From assembly GCF_000372725.1 (NCBI RefSeq), contig NW_005202428.1:264653-328652 (forward strand): a stretch of 64,000 nt of DNA. The letters run 5' to 3'. Positions 1 to 8,812 of this stretch are shown here, piece after piece. Within the stretch, counting starts at the first letter, position 1. Each line of letters begins with the position of its first letter. The position numbers and the translations under genes were made by a program. The notes under the pieces were generated by a model. The model searched no databases and was not told the origin of the DNA. It saw only the letters and a program-made list of their open reading frames with translations. This stretch comes from Emiliania huxleyi CCMP1516 (Eukaryota > Haptophyta > Isochrysidales > Noelaerhabdaceae).

Positions 1-468
1 CCCCTGCCCGCGGCCTTCCCCGCCCAAGACCTCGAGGCGCGGCTCGTGTTTGAGGCGTGGCCCGACGGCGCGCGCACGCCCGCGCTGCTGCTCTCGCTGC
101 TGCGCGCCGCGTCGGACACCTTTCGCACCCGCCTCCTCCTCCTCGTCACCGGCCGCACCCGCCCGCCGCCGCGCGACGCCGAGCCGCACCTCGAGCCCGA
201 CGAGCCGCACGCGCCGCCGCGCCACGCGTCGCGCCGCCGCTCGCGCTCGTCCGCGCCGCAGCACGCTGCCGCCAGCTTTGGCGCCACCGGCGCGCCGCTG
301 ATTGTCCGCTTCTACATGGCGCAGCCGCCGACCGAGCCGCCGCCGGTTCGCGTGCTCCGCTCCGCGGGGGTCCTGCTGCTGCCCGAGTACCCCGACTGTG
401 CCGCGCTGCGGGCCGCGCTCCAGCACGCCATCTATCGCTCCCCGGAGGCGTCGGCGTCCGACCTTTGA
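1..468 (+). CDS. HECT-domain E3 ligase-like protein, C-terminal fragment
   Basis: The reading frame is open from the first base and ends in TGA at 466-468, so only the C-terminus (155 residues) is present. Two stretches resemble the C-lobe of HECT ubiquitin ligases: RTRLLLLVTGRTRPPP matches the family pattern 'FLQFVTGtSRvP', and LLLPEYPDCAALRAALQHAI matches 'LdLPpYpsyevLreKLlyAI'. Between them is a basic, proline-rich insert of about 50 residues that typical HECT domains lack. At the position where the catalytic cysteine (TCFN) is expected I read SAGVL, with no cysteine. A ligase-dead HECT-like protein or a mis-assigned fold are both possible. The N-terminal part lies outside the window. Confidence 0.5.
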   Translation, partial: PLPAAFPAQDLEARLVFEAWPDGARTPALLLSLLRAASDTFRTRLLLLVTGRTRPPPRDAEPHLEPDEPHAPPRHASRRRSRSSAPQHAAASFGATGAPLIVRFYMAQPPTEPPPVRVLRSAGVLLLPEYPDCAALRAALQHAIYRSPEASASDL

Positions 469-906
469 TCCATGTGTGCGAATTGGTGTGGGAGGGCGCG
501 AGTGGGCGCCAGCGCAGGAATTTTTCCGCGCGTCTCCGGCCGTCAGCCTGCGTGTGCAAGTGATTTGTTTGCAAAAAGCGGTTGTGTGATTTTTTGTGCG
601 GCACATCTCTGAAGGTACAATGTGCACCGCTGCACCCCGCCCACACGCCGCACGGGTGAGACTGAGAGCTGAGAGTGAGACTGTCTCTGGACTCTGCCGG
701 CCCTCGGCGCGCCTCGATATCCTCCGCCTCTGTGTCGCATTCGCAGTTCGCACACTCAAGTCTCAAGCCCCTAGAGCCTAGTCAAGCCCATTTCAATCAC
801 TGTCCCGTTCTGTCGTGGAGAGTTTACGTGGTACCAGCAGCAATCGCGCAGTGTAGTTTAGTGTAGGAGAAGTAGTAGAAGTGGGGGGGTAGAGGGCCCA
901 CAGCGT
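469..906. other. Intergenic stretch
   Basis: No coding frame with recognisable features. There are T-rich patches after the HECT-like stop (about 575-600) and a short GAGAGTGAGACTG-type simple stretch near 660-690. It probably holds the 3' UTR of the upstream gene. Confidence 0.4.
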
Positions 907-1883
907 CGTAATCTAAAATCTGAGGATTAAGGATTCAGACTTCGCTTTAGTGAGGCCAAAGTGAGTTTATGGATGGGTGAGAACGATGCGCGACACGAGG
1001 AGTCACGCGGACCGAGTCGTCGGGAGGGCGGGAGCGACGGGGATGGTGACGGTGACGGTGGCGAGGGAGAGGAAGGGGGTCCATTAACACCAGACAGCGA
1101 GAGGGGCAGGGAGGAAAGGGGGAGAGAGGAAGCCAACGGCGATGCCACCACCAGCAGGGGACACGATGAACAGGTAGACAACGGCCAAGGCGATGGCGAG
1201 GACGGGGAGACACGGGACGATGGCAGGCGAGACGAGGAGGACGGAGGCGAGGGAAGAGGCAGCGCCACAGTCGACGGAGGCGACAACGATGGAGAAGGGG
1301 AGGGAACGACAACGCGCACAGAGGATGAGGATATAAACTGGGACGACGCAGCGGAGGGGATAGACGAGAGGGAATCGTTCGAGGGACCGGAGGGCTTTCG
1401 CGACAGCGACGAAAGGATGACGACGAAGGCAGGGGAGGAGACGGAGGGGCGACACGCAGGAGGAGCGAAATCGCGAACGGCCCGAGCAGAGAGGGCGACG
1501 GCGGAGCACGAGGGAACAACGGAGGCGCTACCGAAGACGCGAACCGAGGCACGGGCGACGGCGGGGACGGGGAGGGCGACAGCGACGTCGAGGTTGACGC
1601 AACGGTATCGAGAGCGCCACCCAAAAGGGGGCGGACAGCCATGGAGGTCACCGAATGGAGGGCGAACGGCACGATACGAAAAGGCAGGGCGAGGCGGATG
1701 GAGAAAGAAGTGCCGAGGAGGCCATGGTGGAGGGGAGGGACGGGAGGACGAAAGAAGGGCGAGGAGGACGAGCGGCCCGCACAGGTCGCGAGCAGACAGC
1801 GCCTGCTGGCCATTTCGAGACATTCGCAAAGAACGCTAGCTACATGGGAGGGCTTCGTGAAGGATGGATTGAAAAGCATTCGA
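907..1883 (+). mobile_element. Dispersed repeat end with acidic, low-complexity ORF
   Basis: The segment from about 907 to 1035 recurs in inverted orientation at 39690-39850; both share blocks such as AATCTGAGGATT, AGTGAGTTTATGGATG and GCACGCGGACCGA. An open frame runs 961-1839 (292 residues), starting inside the repeated part. It is dominated by Gly, Asp, Glu and Arg with no recognisable domain and no signal peptide. The protein-level bias may simply mirror a purine-rich strand. I read it as one end of a transposable element of undetermined class with a doubtful ORF; nothing in it lets me assign a family. Confidence 0.35.
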
Positions 1884-1929
1884 ACAAAGAAGAGGCGACG
1901 GGAGGAACCGGCAGAGGATGCAGTGACGT

Positions 1930-2002
<73 letters not shown>

Positions 2003-2126
2003 CACCCACGCGCACCCACGGCACCGTGGGGCTCCTGTCGCGGTTAGACGTGGAGACGCGAGGGTTGCCCCCCCTTGCCCCACCACCTCGTGTGTGTGGA
2101 GAAGTTTACCTTACCTTACCTTACCT
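1884..2126 (-). mobile_element. (CA)n-TTACC element, copy 1
   Basis: Member of a dispersed family whose body runs from a long CA/TG microsatellite, through a ~130 bp unique body (containing GGGGCTCCTGTCG, AGACGTGGAGACGCG and CCACCTCGTGTGTG), to a tail of TTACC repeats. Here the CA tract is 1931-2000 and the tail 2106-2126. The first ~50 bp outside the CA tract (ACAAAGAAGAGGCGACGGG onward) is shared with the inverted copy at 4076-4314 but not with the other copies. Strand is given relative to the copy at 4076. Related copies sit inside introns at 13952-14181 and 54293-54663. Confidence 0.7.
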
Positions 2127-2419
2127 CGTCGGCGACTTTGCTGCACGCCGTCTCAGAAGTTTTTTTACCGCGGAGAAACTCTCTGTCTCAGGTCACTGGG
2201 GGCACGGGACTCTGGCGCGGACAGGCACTAACACAGGTATACACCACGGGAGCCGCGCCAATGTAAACTTCCAGGTGGAGGCCCCATGCAACACCCTGTC
2301 AGCGGTCCACCTTCTGGCCCGGAAATAAACTCTGCTTTGTCGTCACGGGCAAGGATGTATATGTGGTTATGAGAGACGGAGCGGCGCTCCACGCCGCCTC
2401 AGCGCCGCTCTCTCCTCCC

Positions 2420-3538
2420 TCATCTGCGGTCGGTGCCCGAGGCGCTGATGGCTCCTCCCCCAGCGCCCAGTCCACCGGGAAGCTGCCGTGCGTGAAACCG
2501 GGAGAATGCGAAGTCGGTGCCGAAGGGCGACGTCACCTCGTACATGGCGGCGGTGCCCTCGATCGCGCCCTCCGCCATGGCCTTGGTGGTGAAGCTCCCC
2601 TCGATGGGGTAGGAGTCAGTCTTGCCCCAGCGCGGCTCGTCGGTGGTGAAGGACTGGCCGAGGATACCATGCGGCAAGTGCCGCGCCACGTAGTCGCCCT
2701 TGAGCGTGAAGGCAACGTCGAGCCGGTGCGCCGGCCCCGAGGTGGCTTCGGTCGGCAAGCCGCGAACAGAGGCCGTCCAGTTGCCGACGGTGAAGATGGC
2801 GCTCGACATGCTGATCGTGACGGAGAACTCACCGCAGGTCCTATGCCTACCCTTCCCCAGAATGAAGCGCCGCCCGCCGCAGGTGCCATTGACGACGCTA
2901 TCGCCCCAGTTGTTCTCGTTGAGCTCGGCTGCCCAGAAGGAGGCGGTCGCCGTCTTGTTGTACGCGCCGCTGACGCGCGCCACCACGTGCACTTCGGTGA
3001 TGAAGGAGCCGTTCACGATGAGCGTCGCTGTTGGGTTGCGCTCGCCACCCTTACGGAGCGGGAAGACGGCGTCCTCGGTCTTAAGGTTGAGGGCCAAGCC
3101 AGGCGCGGAGAAGAAGGAGTAGATCTGGCCGTTGCGGCCACGAAAGTCGGCGCGTCCACCGTGCGGGAAGTGAAGATGCGGGTCCTGGCCGACACAATTG
3201 CATCCTGGCGTCGGCGCTGGCGTTGGCGCTGGCGTTGGCGCGGGGCAGCAACAATTGCAACATCCGCAATCGCATCCGCATCCAGATCTGAGATTTGGCG
3301 CTGCACAGAACGCCTCCGCAGAGCGGAAACAGAGGGCCCCGTCATAGGTGGCTGGATCGCCTGTATAGCTAACTGCGTCGGCAAGCTCGGCAAACGTCGC
3401 CTCGGCTTCTGCACGACTGATTGCGCCAAAGGGGTAGGACGGAGGTGGAGGAGGAGCTGGTCGCGGTGTGCTCAGTGACTGCGCCTTAGATGGAGTCGCG
3501 GGGACCGGCGGCAGCCAATGTGTGACGGCTCGAACCCG
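2420..3538 (-). CDS. Secreted Cys-rich protein with vWD-like domain
   Basis: Open frame of 372 residues with no obvious ATG at its upstream end, so an upstream exon or a non-ATG start is likely. Order from the N-terminus: a proline-rich stretch, a region around GDPATYDGALCFRS, a cysteine knot-like run (GCGCDCGCCNCCC), a PAPTPAPT linker, then QDPHLHFPHG...FRGRNGQIYSFFSAPGLALN and, 150 residues later, LPHGILGQSF. The DPHl/f-x-DG-x-F-x-G start and the PHGILGQ end are the hallmarks of von Willebrand D-like domains also seen in plant root-cap proteins. This suggests an extracellular role; no substrate can be inferred. The gene lies between two inverted repeat copies (1884-2126 and 4076-4314), so it may have been moved or duplicated with them. 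Confidence 0.6.
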   Translation of the reverse strand, partial: RVRAVTHWLPPVPATPSKAQSLSTPRPAPPPPPSYPFGAISRAEAEATFAELADAVSYTGDPATYDGALCFRSAEAFCAAPNLRSGCGCDCGCCNCCCPAPTPAPTPAPTPGCNCVGQDPHLHFPHGGRADFRGRNGQIYSFFSAPGLALNLKTEDAVFPLRKGGERNPTATLIVNGSFITEVHVVARVSGAYNKTATASFWAAELNENNWGDSVVNGTCGGRRFILGKGRHRTCGEFSVTISMSSAIFTVGNWTASVRGLPTEATSGPAHRLDVAFTLKGDYVARHLPHGILGQSFTTDEPRWGKTDSYPIEGSFTTKAMAEGAIEGTAAMYEVTSPFGTDFAFSRFHARQLPGGLGAGGGAISASGTDRR

Positions 3539-3612
3539 CTAAGCCATCCCGCAAGCGGAATAGCCCGCCACTCGAACCCGCAAGCGGGCGTACGAACCGC
3601 GAGCGGCTCGCA
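3535..3612. repeat. Short degenerate repeats of CGAACCCGC / AAGCGG
   Basis: Three to four imperfect copies of a ~25 bp unit containing CGAACCCGCAAGCGG lie just upstream of the vWD-like frame. The reverse strand shows GGTTCGAG boxes that recall a tRNA T-loop, but no tRNA can be folded around them. Confidence 0.5.
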
Positions 3613-4075
3613 CTCGTGACACGCAGGCGTCCGCCAGACGGCGCCGGGGCTAGGCGACCGAAGAGGAACTACGGCAAGAACCGCACACCACCCGCTGACG
3701 AGCGCTCGCGGAACTGGTCCGCGGCGCCCGCCAGGGGCGTGCGCGAGACAGGGCTCGAAGCCCTTTTCTGTGAGCAGGGATTCCCTCCGTCAGGGGGGGG
3801 ATCGACGGCCTTCCAGGATGCTCTTTTCCTTTCACACCTTCAAGCGGATCTCCACCCTCTTTTCGCGCCATTTTGCAATCTCCAGTCGGCCACACGATTC
3901 TCGAGGCGCCTTTGGCGCGAAGTCAACATCTCCGTCTCCGGCCTGAGATCTCGAGGTGCCGATGGCGGCAGCTCAAGATCTCCATCTTCAGTTAAAGATC
4001 TCTGAGTTTTGCGAGAGATGCTGTGTGTGGAAGATCTCTGATCGGCATCTACGATCTCCACTCAACAAATCTACT
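3613..4075. other. Non-coding spacer, AT-richer toward its end
   Basis: No convincing gene. Positions 3880-4030 carry several AGATCT-containing degenerate repeats (for example GATCTCCATCTTCAG, AGATCTCTGAG). It is the inner flank of the inverted repeat copy that starts at 4076. Confidence 0.4.
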
Positions 4076-4210
4076 GGTAAGGTAAGGTAAGGTAAACTTC
4101 TCCACACACACGAGGTGGTGGGGCAAGGGGGGGCAACCCTCGCATCTCCACGTCTAACGACAGGAGCCCCACGGCATTTAAAGTGCAAGGCCCGGAGCGC
4201 GTGGGTGAGC

Positions 4211-4268
<58 letters not shown>

Positions 4269-4314
4269 ACGTCACTGCATCCTCTGCCGGTTCCTCCCGT
4301 CGCCTCTTCTTTGT
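4076..4314 (+). mobile_element. (CA)n-TTACC element, copy 2
   Basis: Inverted partner of 1884-2126. It begins with four GGTAA repeats (reverse of the TTACC tail), continues through the unique body and ends with a TG tract (4212-4267) followed by CACGTCACTGCATCCTCTGCC, a block shared only with copy 1. The two copies enclose about 1.95 kb. Confidence 0.7.
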
Positions 4315-4492
4315 CTACTGGAGTGTCCCGCAGAGAGAGCTCGATGTATGCACCTCCTCCGCCGCTCCGGCAAGATGGCGCTAAAGCCGTAAGAGGTGGT
4401 CTCTTTCCCTTTGTATTTGTAGCTTCGCCTCAAATACGGCTTTATAAAACCCGCTCCACCAATCATCGAGTAGCTGGCCAGCACAGCACGAA

Positions 4493-4847
4493 CTACGTGT
4501 CATTCTTCTGCCGCTCCTTCAGCTCGATCCATCGCGAGAAGAACTCAGTCGAGCGCGCGCTCTGCTGCCAGAGCAGCGCGCCGTACACGTCGCCCGCCCG
4601 CCGCTCGGCCAGCCCCACCCGCGCAGACTCGATCGCCGCGCGAACGACGCCCAAGTTGGCCTCGCGCGCGTAGAGCTGCGCCAGCAGCCGCCGGCCACCC
4701 GCTTGCGCGCGCTCCCACACGGCTGCGTTGCTCGCGAGCTGCACCGCGGCCTCTGCGAACGCCTCGCCGCTCTCGGCCACGAGTCCGCCCCACGCCGCGT
4801 CGCTCCGCGCATCGCTCTGCGCTCCGCCGCCACGGCCGCCGCCACCG

Positions 4848-4893
<46 letters not shown>

Positions 4894-6051
4894 TTTCGCC
4901 GCGCATCCCCTCGGCGGCGATCGGCGTCGCTACGACGGGGAGCCCGTACCGCCACGCGTCGACAACCTGTTCACAGCTGCAGGTGTGAAGAGACGCTGTT
5001 CACAGGTACGGCTACCTAGCCACGAGCGCCGACCAGCCTTGCCCTTGATCCCTGCGCCGTACCGCAGCGGCGCGAGCAGCACGCGCGACGCCGCCAGCAC
5101 GTCGAGGCTGGGCGCGTAGCCGCAGACGTGCAGGCCCGTGTCGGGCGAGTGCAGGCGCTGCACCGCTGCCGTTGGGTACGCGCCGTAGATGCGCAGCTGC
5201 GCCTGCGGCATCCTGGCGCGGATGCGCGGCCAGATGTCGCTCGCAAGCCAGCGAACAGCGTCGACGTTGGGGGGGTGCTTGAACCCTCCGACGGTGACGA
5301 AGTCTGCGCGCGCACCAAAGCCGTTCGCGCGGCCGTATCCGAAGCCCCGATCGCCTGGCTGCGCGTCGGGCGCCGCCTCGGCGCAGAAGAAGGAGGCGAG
5401 GGCGAGCTTGTGCGAGGGGATGCCGTAGGAGGCGGCGAGCAGCTGCTGCTCCACCGGCGAACAGACCAGGGTGAGGTCGGAGCGATGAACCGCCGCCAGC
5501 TCGCGCAGCAGGTCGCTGCTGCCTGCCGAAGGCGTGTGTGCGAGCGCGGCCGAGATCGCAGCGTCCGACGAGGCGCCTTGCTCGAGCGTCTGCTCGACGA
5601 CGAGCTGCCTGCCTCGGCGGAGCGCGTGCATGTCCTGCATGTCGAGCACGCGCAGCGCGGCGGGGGCGAGCTCGCGCACCCGGAAAGAGAAGGCCTCCTC
5701 GGTGAAGAAGCGGTCGAAATTTCCGACCACGTCCGGCGCCGTGCGCTCAAGCACTCGCGCGAGCTCCGCCTCGCGGTTGGGCGGGCATTCGTACGCCTGG
5801 ACGCCGCGCGACTGGAGGCGCTCCACGTATGCGCTCTTGGGCGCCGACGACGCCGCGAAGGAGCAGTCGTAGCCCCACCGCTGGAAGGCGTGCAGCAGCG
5901 CCTCCGTGCGCACGCCCGCGGCGGAGGAGTCGGGCTCGGGCCAGAGCGAGGAGAGGAAGAGGCACGAGGCGAGGCGGCCGCCGCTGAGCGAGAGCGTGGG
6001 CAAGCGCGCCGCAGCTCGAGCGGAGCAGCGCGTCGCGCCAGCGGCAGTCAT
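4493..6051 (-). CDS. GT4-family glycosyltransferase
   Basis: Two exons: 6051-5038 and 4966-4493, joined by a 71 bp GC-AG intron (4967-5037), giving 494 residues. The C-terminal half is a Rossmann GT-B domain of the group-1 type: FVTVGGFKHPPNVDAVRWL, then LRIYGAYP, LHVCGYAPSLDVLAASRVLL and the nucleotide-sugar-binding stretch APLRYGAGIKGK. Splicing restores KGK-VVDAWRYGLPVVATPIA, the usual continuation. An insert of about 20 glycines, encoded by a CCG tract at 4843-4893, follows EGMRGES. The N-terminal half resembles the acceptor domain but its substrate is unknown. The first ATG (6051) overlaps the ATG of the divergent gene at 6050, so a downstream start or an unseen 5' exon is possible. Confidence 0.8.
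4967..5037 (-). mobile_element. CTGTGAACAG introner in glycosyltransferase gene
   Basis: 71 bp GC-AG intron. Its 3' part is the ~39 bp hairpin element shared with introns at 32891, 34935, 43281 and 54053: CTGTGAACAGCGTCTC, then TTCACACC, a short spacer, and CTGTGAACAG as the acceptor. The intron's first part (GTCGGCGCTCGTGGC...GTAC) is a decayed copy of the exon that follows (GTCGACGCGTGGCGGTAC). Confidence 0.75.
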
Positions 6052-6961
6052 GAATGCGATTTCGCGGGCAGATCGAAAAAATTTCGACATTGTCGACGTG
6101 GAGGACGAAGGCGACTGGCAAGTCGTGCGAGACTTCGCGGCGGCGCACGGCCAGCTCGGGGCCCTTAACGCCTTCCTCGAGTACGCGAAGGGTGCGGTGC
6201 AGCACGCCGAGGACATCGTGGGGCCCGAGAGCCTCGAAGGGATCGCGCGGGAAACGAAGCGAAAGCTGCTCCGCTTCGAAGGGCGGCCGGAGCTTGCGGA
6301 ACTAGCGACGCAACTAGCGCGGCTGGTGCTACCGCACGTTGGCCTGGAGGGCAGGCCGGTCGGCGTCACAAGAAGCGACGGCAGCGTTGCGGGGGTCAGC
6401 CTGATCGTAACCTTACCAGGGGCGGAGCGACAGCCGTTCCACTTGGACGCGAACGTAGAAGACGTCCACTCCGTGATCGTGCCCCTCAGCCAGCGGCGGC
6501 TACACGTCGTATCGCGGCAAGAACCGATCATGCTCGGGCCGGGCGACGCCCTCGTCTTCAAAGCGAGCGAGCTGTGCCATGGCGGCGACGGCCTCGGACA
6601 GGGCGAGGACATGAGGTGCGCGCTCTTCTTCTACGTGGGACACGGCGTGACGGAGGATGTCGTCGAGCAAAGCTTCGAGTGCGAGTGGAGGTCGCTGAAG
6701 CAGTGGGCGCAAGCCCTGCCCATGGAGGGGTTGGTGGCGGCGCTGCGGAAGCTCGAGGTCGGGAAGGTGGGCGAGGTCGTCGCCGAGCTACATGGCCGCT
6801 TGCTCACGGGGGACGCGGCGCAGCGGCCCAGGCTCGAGGCGGAGGCTGCGGCGACGGTCCTGCGCGGCCTCAGGAAGGTGGCGGGGCGAGTAACGTCGCC
6901 TCCGGTGCTGGCTGAGGTAGGGGCGGGGAGGTGGCCACCCGGGGCGCCCATCATGCTGTGA
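6050..6961 (+). CDS. 2-oxoglutarate/Fe(II) oxygenase-like beta-helix protein
   Basis: Single exon, 303 residues from ATG 6050. Core motifs are RQPFHLDANVEDVHSVIVPL and, about 50 residues on, GPGDALVFKASELCHGG. The H-x-D followed by a distal H in a 'GDALlF...l.HgG' context fits the metal-binding facial triad of the double-stranded beta-helix fold found in 2OG-Fe(II) dioxygenases. The third part (after WRSLKQWAQALP) is helical and unrecognised. No signal peptide is seen. It is divergent from, and shares its start codon bases with, the glycosyltransferase gene on the other strand; the sequence CATG at 6049-6052 provides both start codons. Substrate unknown. Confidence 0.6.
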   Translation: MNAISRADRKNFDIVDVEDEGDWQVVRDFAAAHGQLGALNAFLEYAKGAVQHAEDIVGPESLEGIARETKRKLLRFEGRPELAELATQLARLVLPHVGLEGRPVGVTRSDGSVAGVSLIVTLPGAERQPFHLDANVEDVHSVIVPLSQRRLHVVSRQEPIMLGPGDALVFKASELCHGGDGLGQGEDMRCALFFYVGHGVTEDVVEQSFECEWRSLKQWAQALPMEGLVAALRKLEVGKVGEVVAELHGRLLTGDAAQRPRLEAEAAATVLRGLRKVAGRVTSPPVLAEVGAGRWPPGAPIML

Positions 6962-7373
6962 TCAAGCACCTTCTGCACAACTTCCCGTGTGTGCCGTGGA
7001 AGTCAAATCGATGGGACAGAGTATCATTCTGTTTAGGTCTATTGTTGGCAAAACAAGACACAGAGCTCACACAGAATCACAGCGGGAGGAAAGCGGCGAG
7101 ACGCAATTCCTGGGGTCCTTGTGGCGGGCCACCCTGTCCAGAGAGGCATGGATGCCAATCTGGGGTCTTTCGACCGAGTCTATGAGCCCTGGCCGCTCCC
7201 GGTGGTGGCAAGACTGTTTTATATCATTTAATTCATTTAATATTTGATCCCAATCACTATGTTTTGCCCGACTCAAAGAGTGGGAGCCGCCGTGTGCCGC
7301 GGGGCGTTGTGTCCGCTCGGCGCATTTGTTTAAATTCTCCCGCAAGTGTAACGACCGACAACGTCGTGTGTGT
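6962..7373. other. Intergenic, relatively AT-rich
   Basis: No gene seen. It holds T- and A-rich stretches (7220-7260) suited to a 3' UTR of the oxygenase-like gene and the promoter of the propeller gene; no defined element could be identified. Confidence 0.4.
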
Positions 7374-8299
7374 ATGCCCAGCACGCCGCCGCTCGCGCGG
7401 CCGCCGCCGGCCGAGAGCGCACCGTACGGTGCGGGAGGTGCAGGTCTGTTGGCGCCGACATTCGGGCCTGACGGTAGCCTGTACGCTGTTGCCAGCGAAT
7501 CGGGCGACATTGTATCGGTCGCCAATGCCGCCGTCTTTCCCCTTCTAAACACAGGGGGCAACCCAACGGTGTTGATCCCACCTAGTCCTCGCCCTCGCGC
7601 GGCCATTACATCCACCCATCTATCGTCGCCGTTCCCGCGCAGGCGGTCTGTTTTGCGGAGGGCGCGCTGTACGTGTGCGATTGGGCACACCGCGCCATCC
7701 TCTGCCGCGGCTCGGACGGTGTGCTCTCCGAGTTTGTGCGCGAGTACGAGGGCAGGGACCTCCTCGGCCCGTCGGGGATGACGACCGACGCCAAAGGCAA
7801 CATCTACTTCACGGACTCCGGGCCGCTAGGCGAGACGACGCTGGGCGAGCGCGGCGGGTCTGTCTTCTCCATCTCCCGAGACGGGCAGCTGCTGCAGCCA
7901 CTCGCGCTGGGGACGCTCTCCCACCCGTGCGGCCTCGCGCTCGCGCCGCGCGGCGGCGCCCTCTACGTGTGTGAGCTGCTCGCCAATCGCCTGCTCCGCT
8001 TTGTGCAGCGTCCGGCGGGGGTGTGGCACTGCTCAGTCTACTTCCAATTCTCCGGAGGCCTCGGGCCGAGCGCTGTGGCGTGCGACGAGGACGGGCACGT
8101 CTACGTCGCCCTCTTCGACTTTGCCGGCCACGGCAGTGGCCAAGGGCGCGTGGCGGTGCTCTCGCCGCAAGGCACGCTGGTCAAGGAGATTGCCTGCCCT
8201 GGCGGCGCAGAAGTGAGCGGGATCGCCCTCGACCCGGCGGGCGGCGCGCTGATCGTCACCGATGCGTCCACCAGCCGCGTGCACAGGCTGGCGATTTGA
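7374..8299 (+). CDS. NHL/SMP-30-type beta-propeller protein
   Basis: Two exons, 7374-7568 and 7643-8299, separated by a 74 bp GT-AG intron (7569-7642); 283 residues. Blade-like repeats are visible: LAPTFGPDGSLYAVASESG, VCFAEGALYVCDWAHRAI, PSGMTTDAKGNIYFTDSG, HPCGLALAPRGGALYVCE, GPSAVACDEDGHVYVALFD and VSGIALDPAGGALIVTDAS. The pattern 'P.G.a.d..G.lyv.D' is that of NHL and gluconolactonase-like (SMP-30/strictosidine synthase) propellers, which bind ligands or hydrolyse lactones. No signal peptide is evident. Exon 1 could start further upstream at a non-ATG codon. Function is not more closely assignable. Confidence 0.75.
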
Positions 8300-8812
8300 G
8301 GGCGCGGCTTCCCTCTACACCTCACCCAAGAGAGGTTTGTGTTCTTTCGTAATCACAGCGATACTCTTCTTCCCTTGCTCAAGCGTCAAGGCCGGGGGAG
8401 CGAGGCCGTGTGTTTAGCGAGTCGATGGCCGTGGTTGACGAGTCGGGCCTTGCGTTGGCTGGCTCCATCTCCAAATGACAGTGATGATTAGTAGCGAGAG
8501 AGACAATAGGGGGCGCGCACAGCGCGGCACAGGGAGTCCAGACTCCAGAGACGAGAGAGAGACGGTCATCAGAGGTAAATTTCTACACACACGCAAAGTG
8601 GGGGCCTTTGGGGGGCTTTTACCCATCTCACAATAGAGGTATCCGTTTTTTGTGCAACTCCACACCAAGACACAGTGCGAGCGCACAAGAGGCCCCACCG
8701 CGCCACGCGCCGTTCAAAGAGTGCCAATATGTGGGCCAATCCACCACGAACGAAACAACACTTGGCTCAGCCTCAGGCGGGTAATGCGCCCCCCGCACCC
8801 ACACCCTCCTGC
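8300..8812. other. Intergenic between convergent genes
   Basis: Region between the stop codons of the propeller gene (+) and the RCC1 gene (-). A weak remnant of the (CA)n-TTACC family may lie at 8583-8632 (CTACACACACGCAAAGTG). No gene found. Confidence 0.4.

Noticed and set aside
961-1839. Acidic 292-residue protein as a genuine host gene
   Set aside because: It starts inside a dispersed repeat, is dominated by four residues and lacks any domain, so I list it only as part of the repeat.
3520-3600. tRNA-like B boxes (GGTTCGAG) on the minus strand
   Set aside because: The boxes belong to a short tandem repeat and no acceptor, D or anticodon stem can be paired around them.
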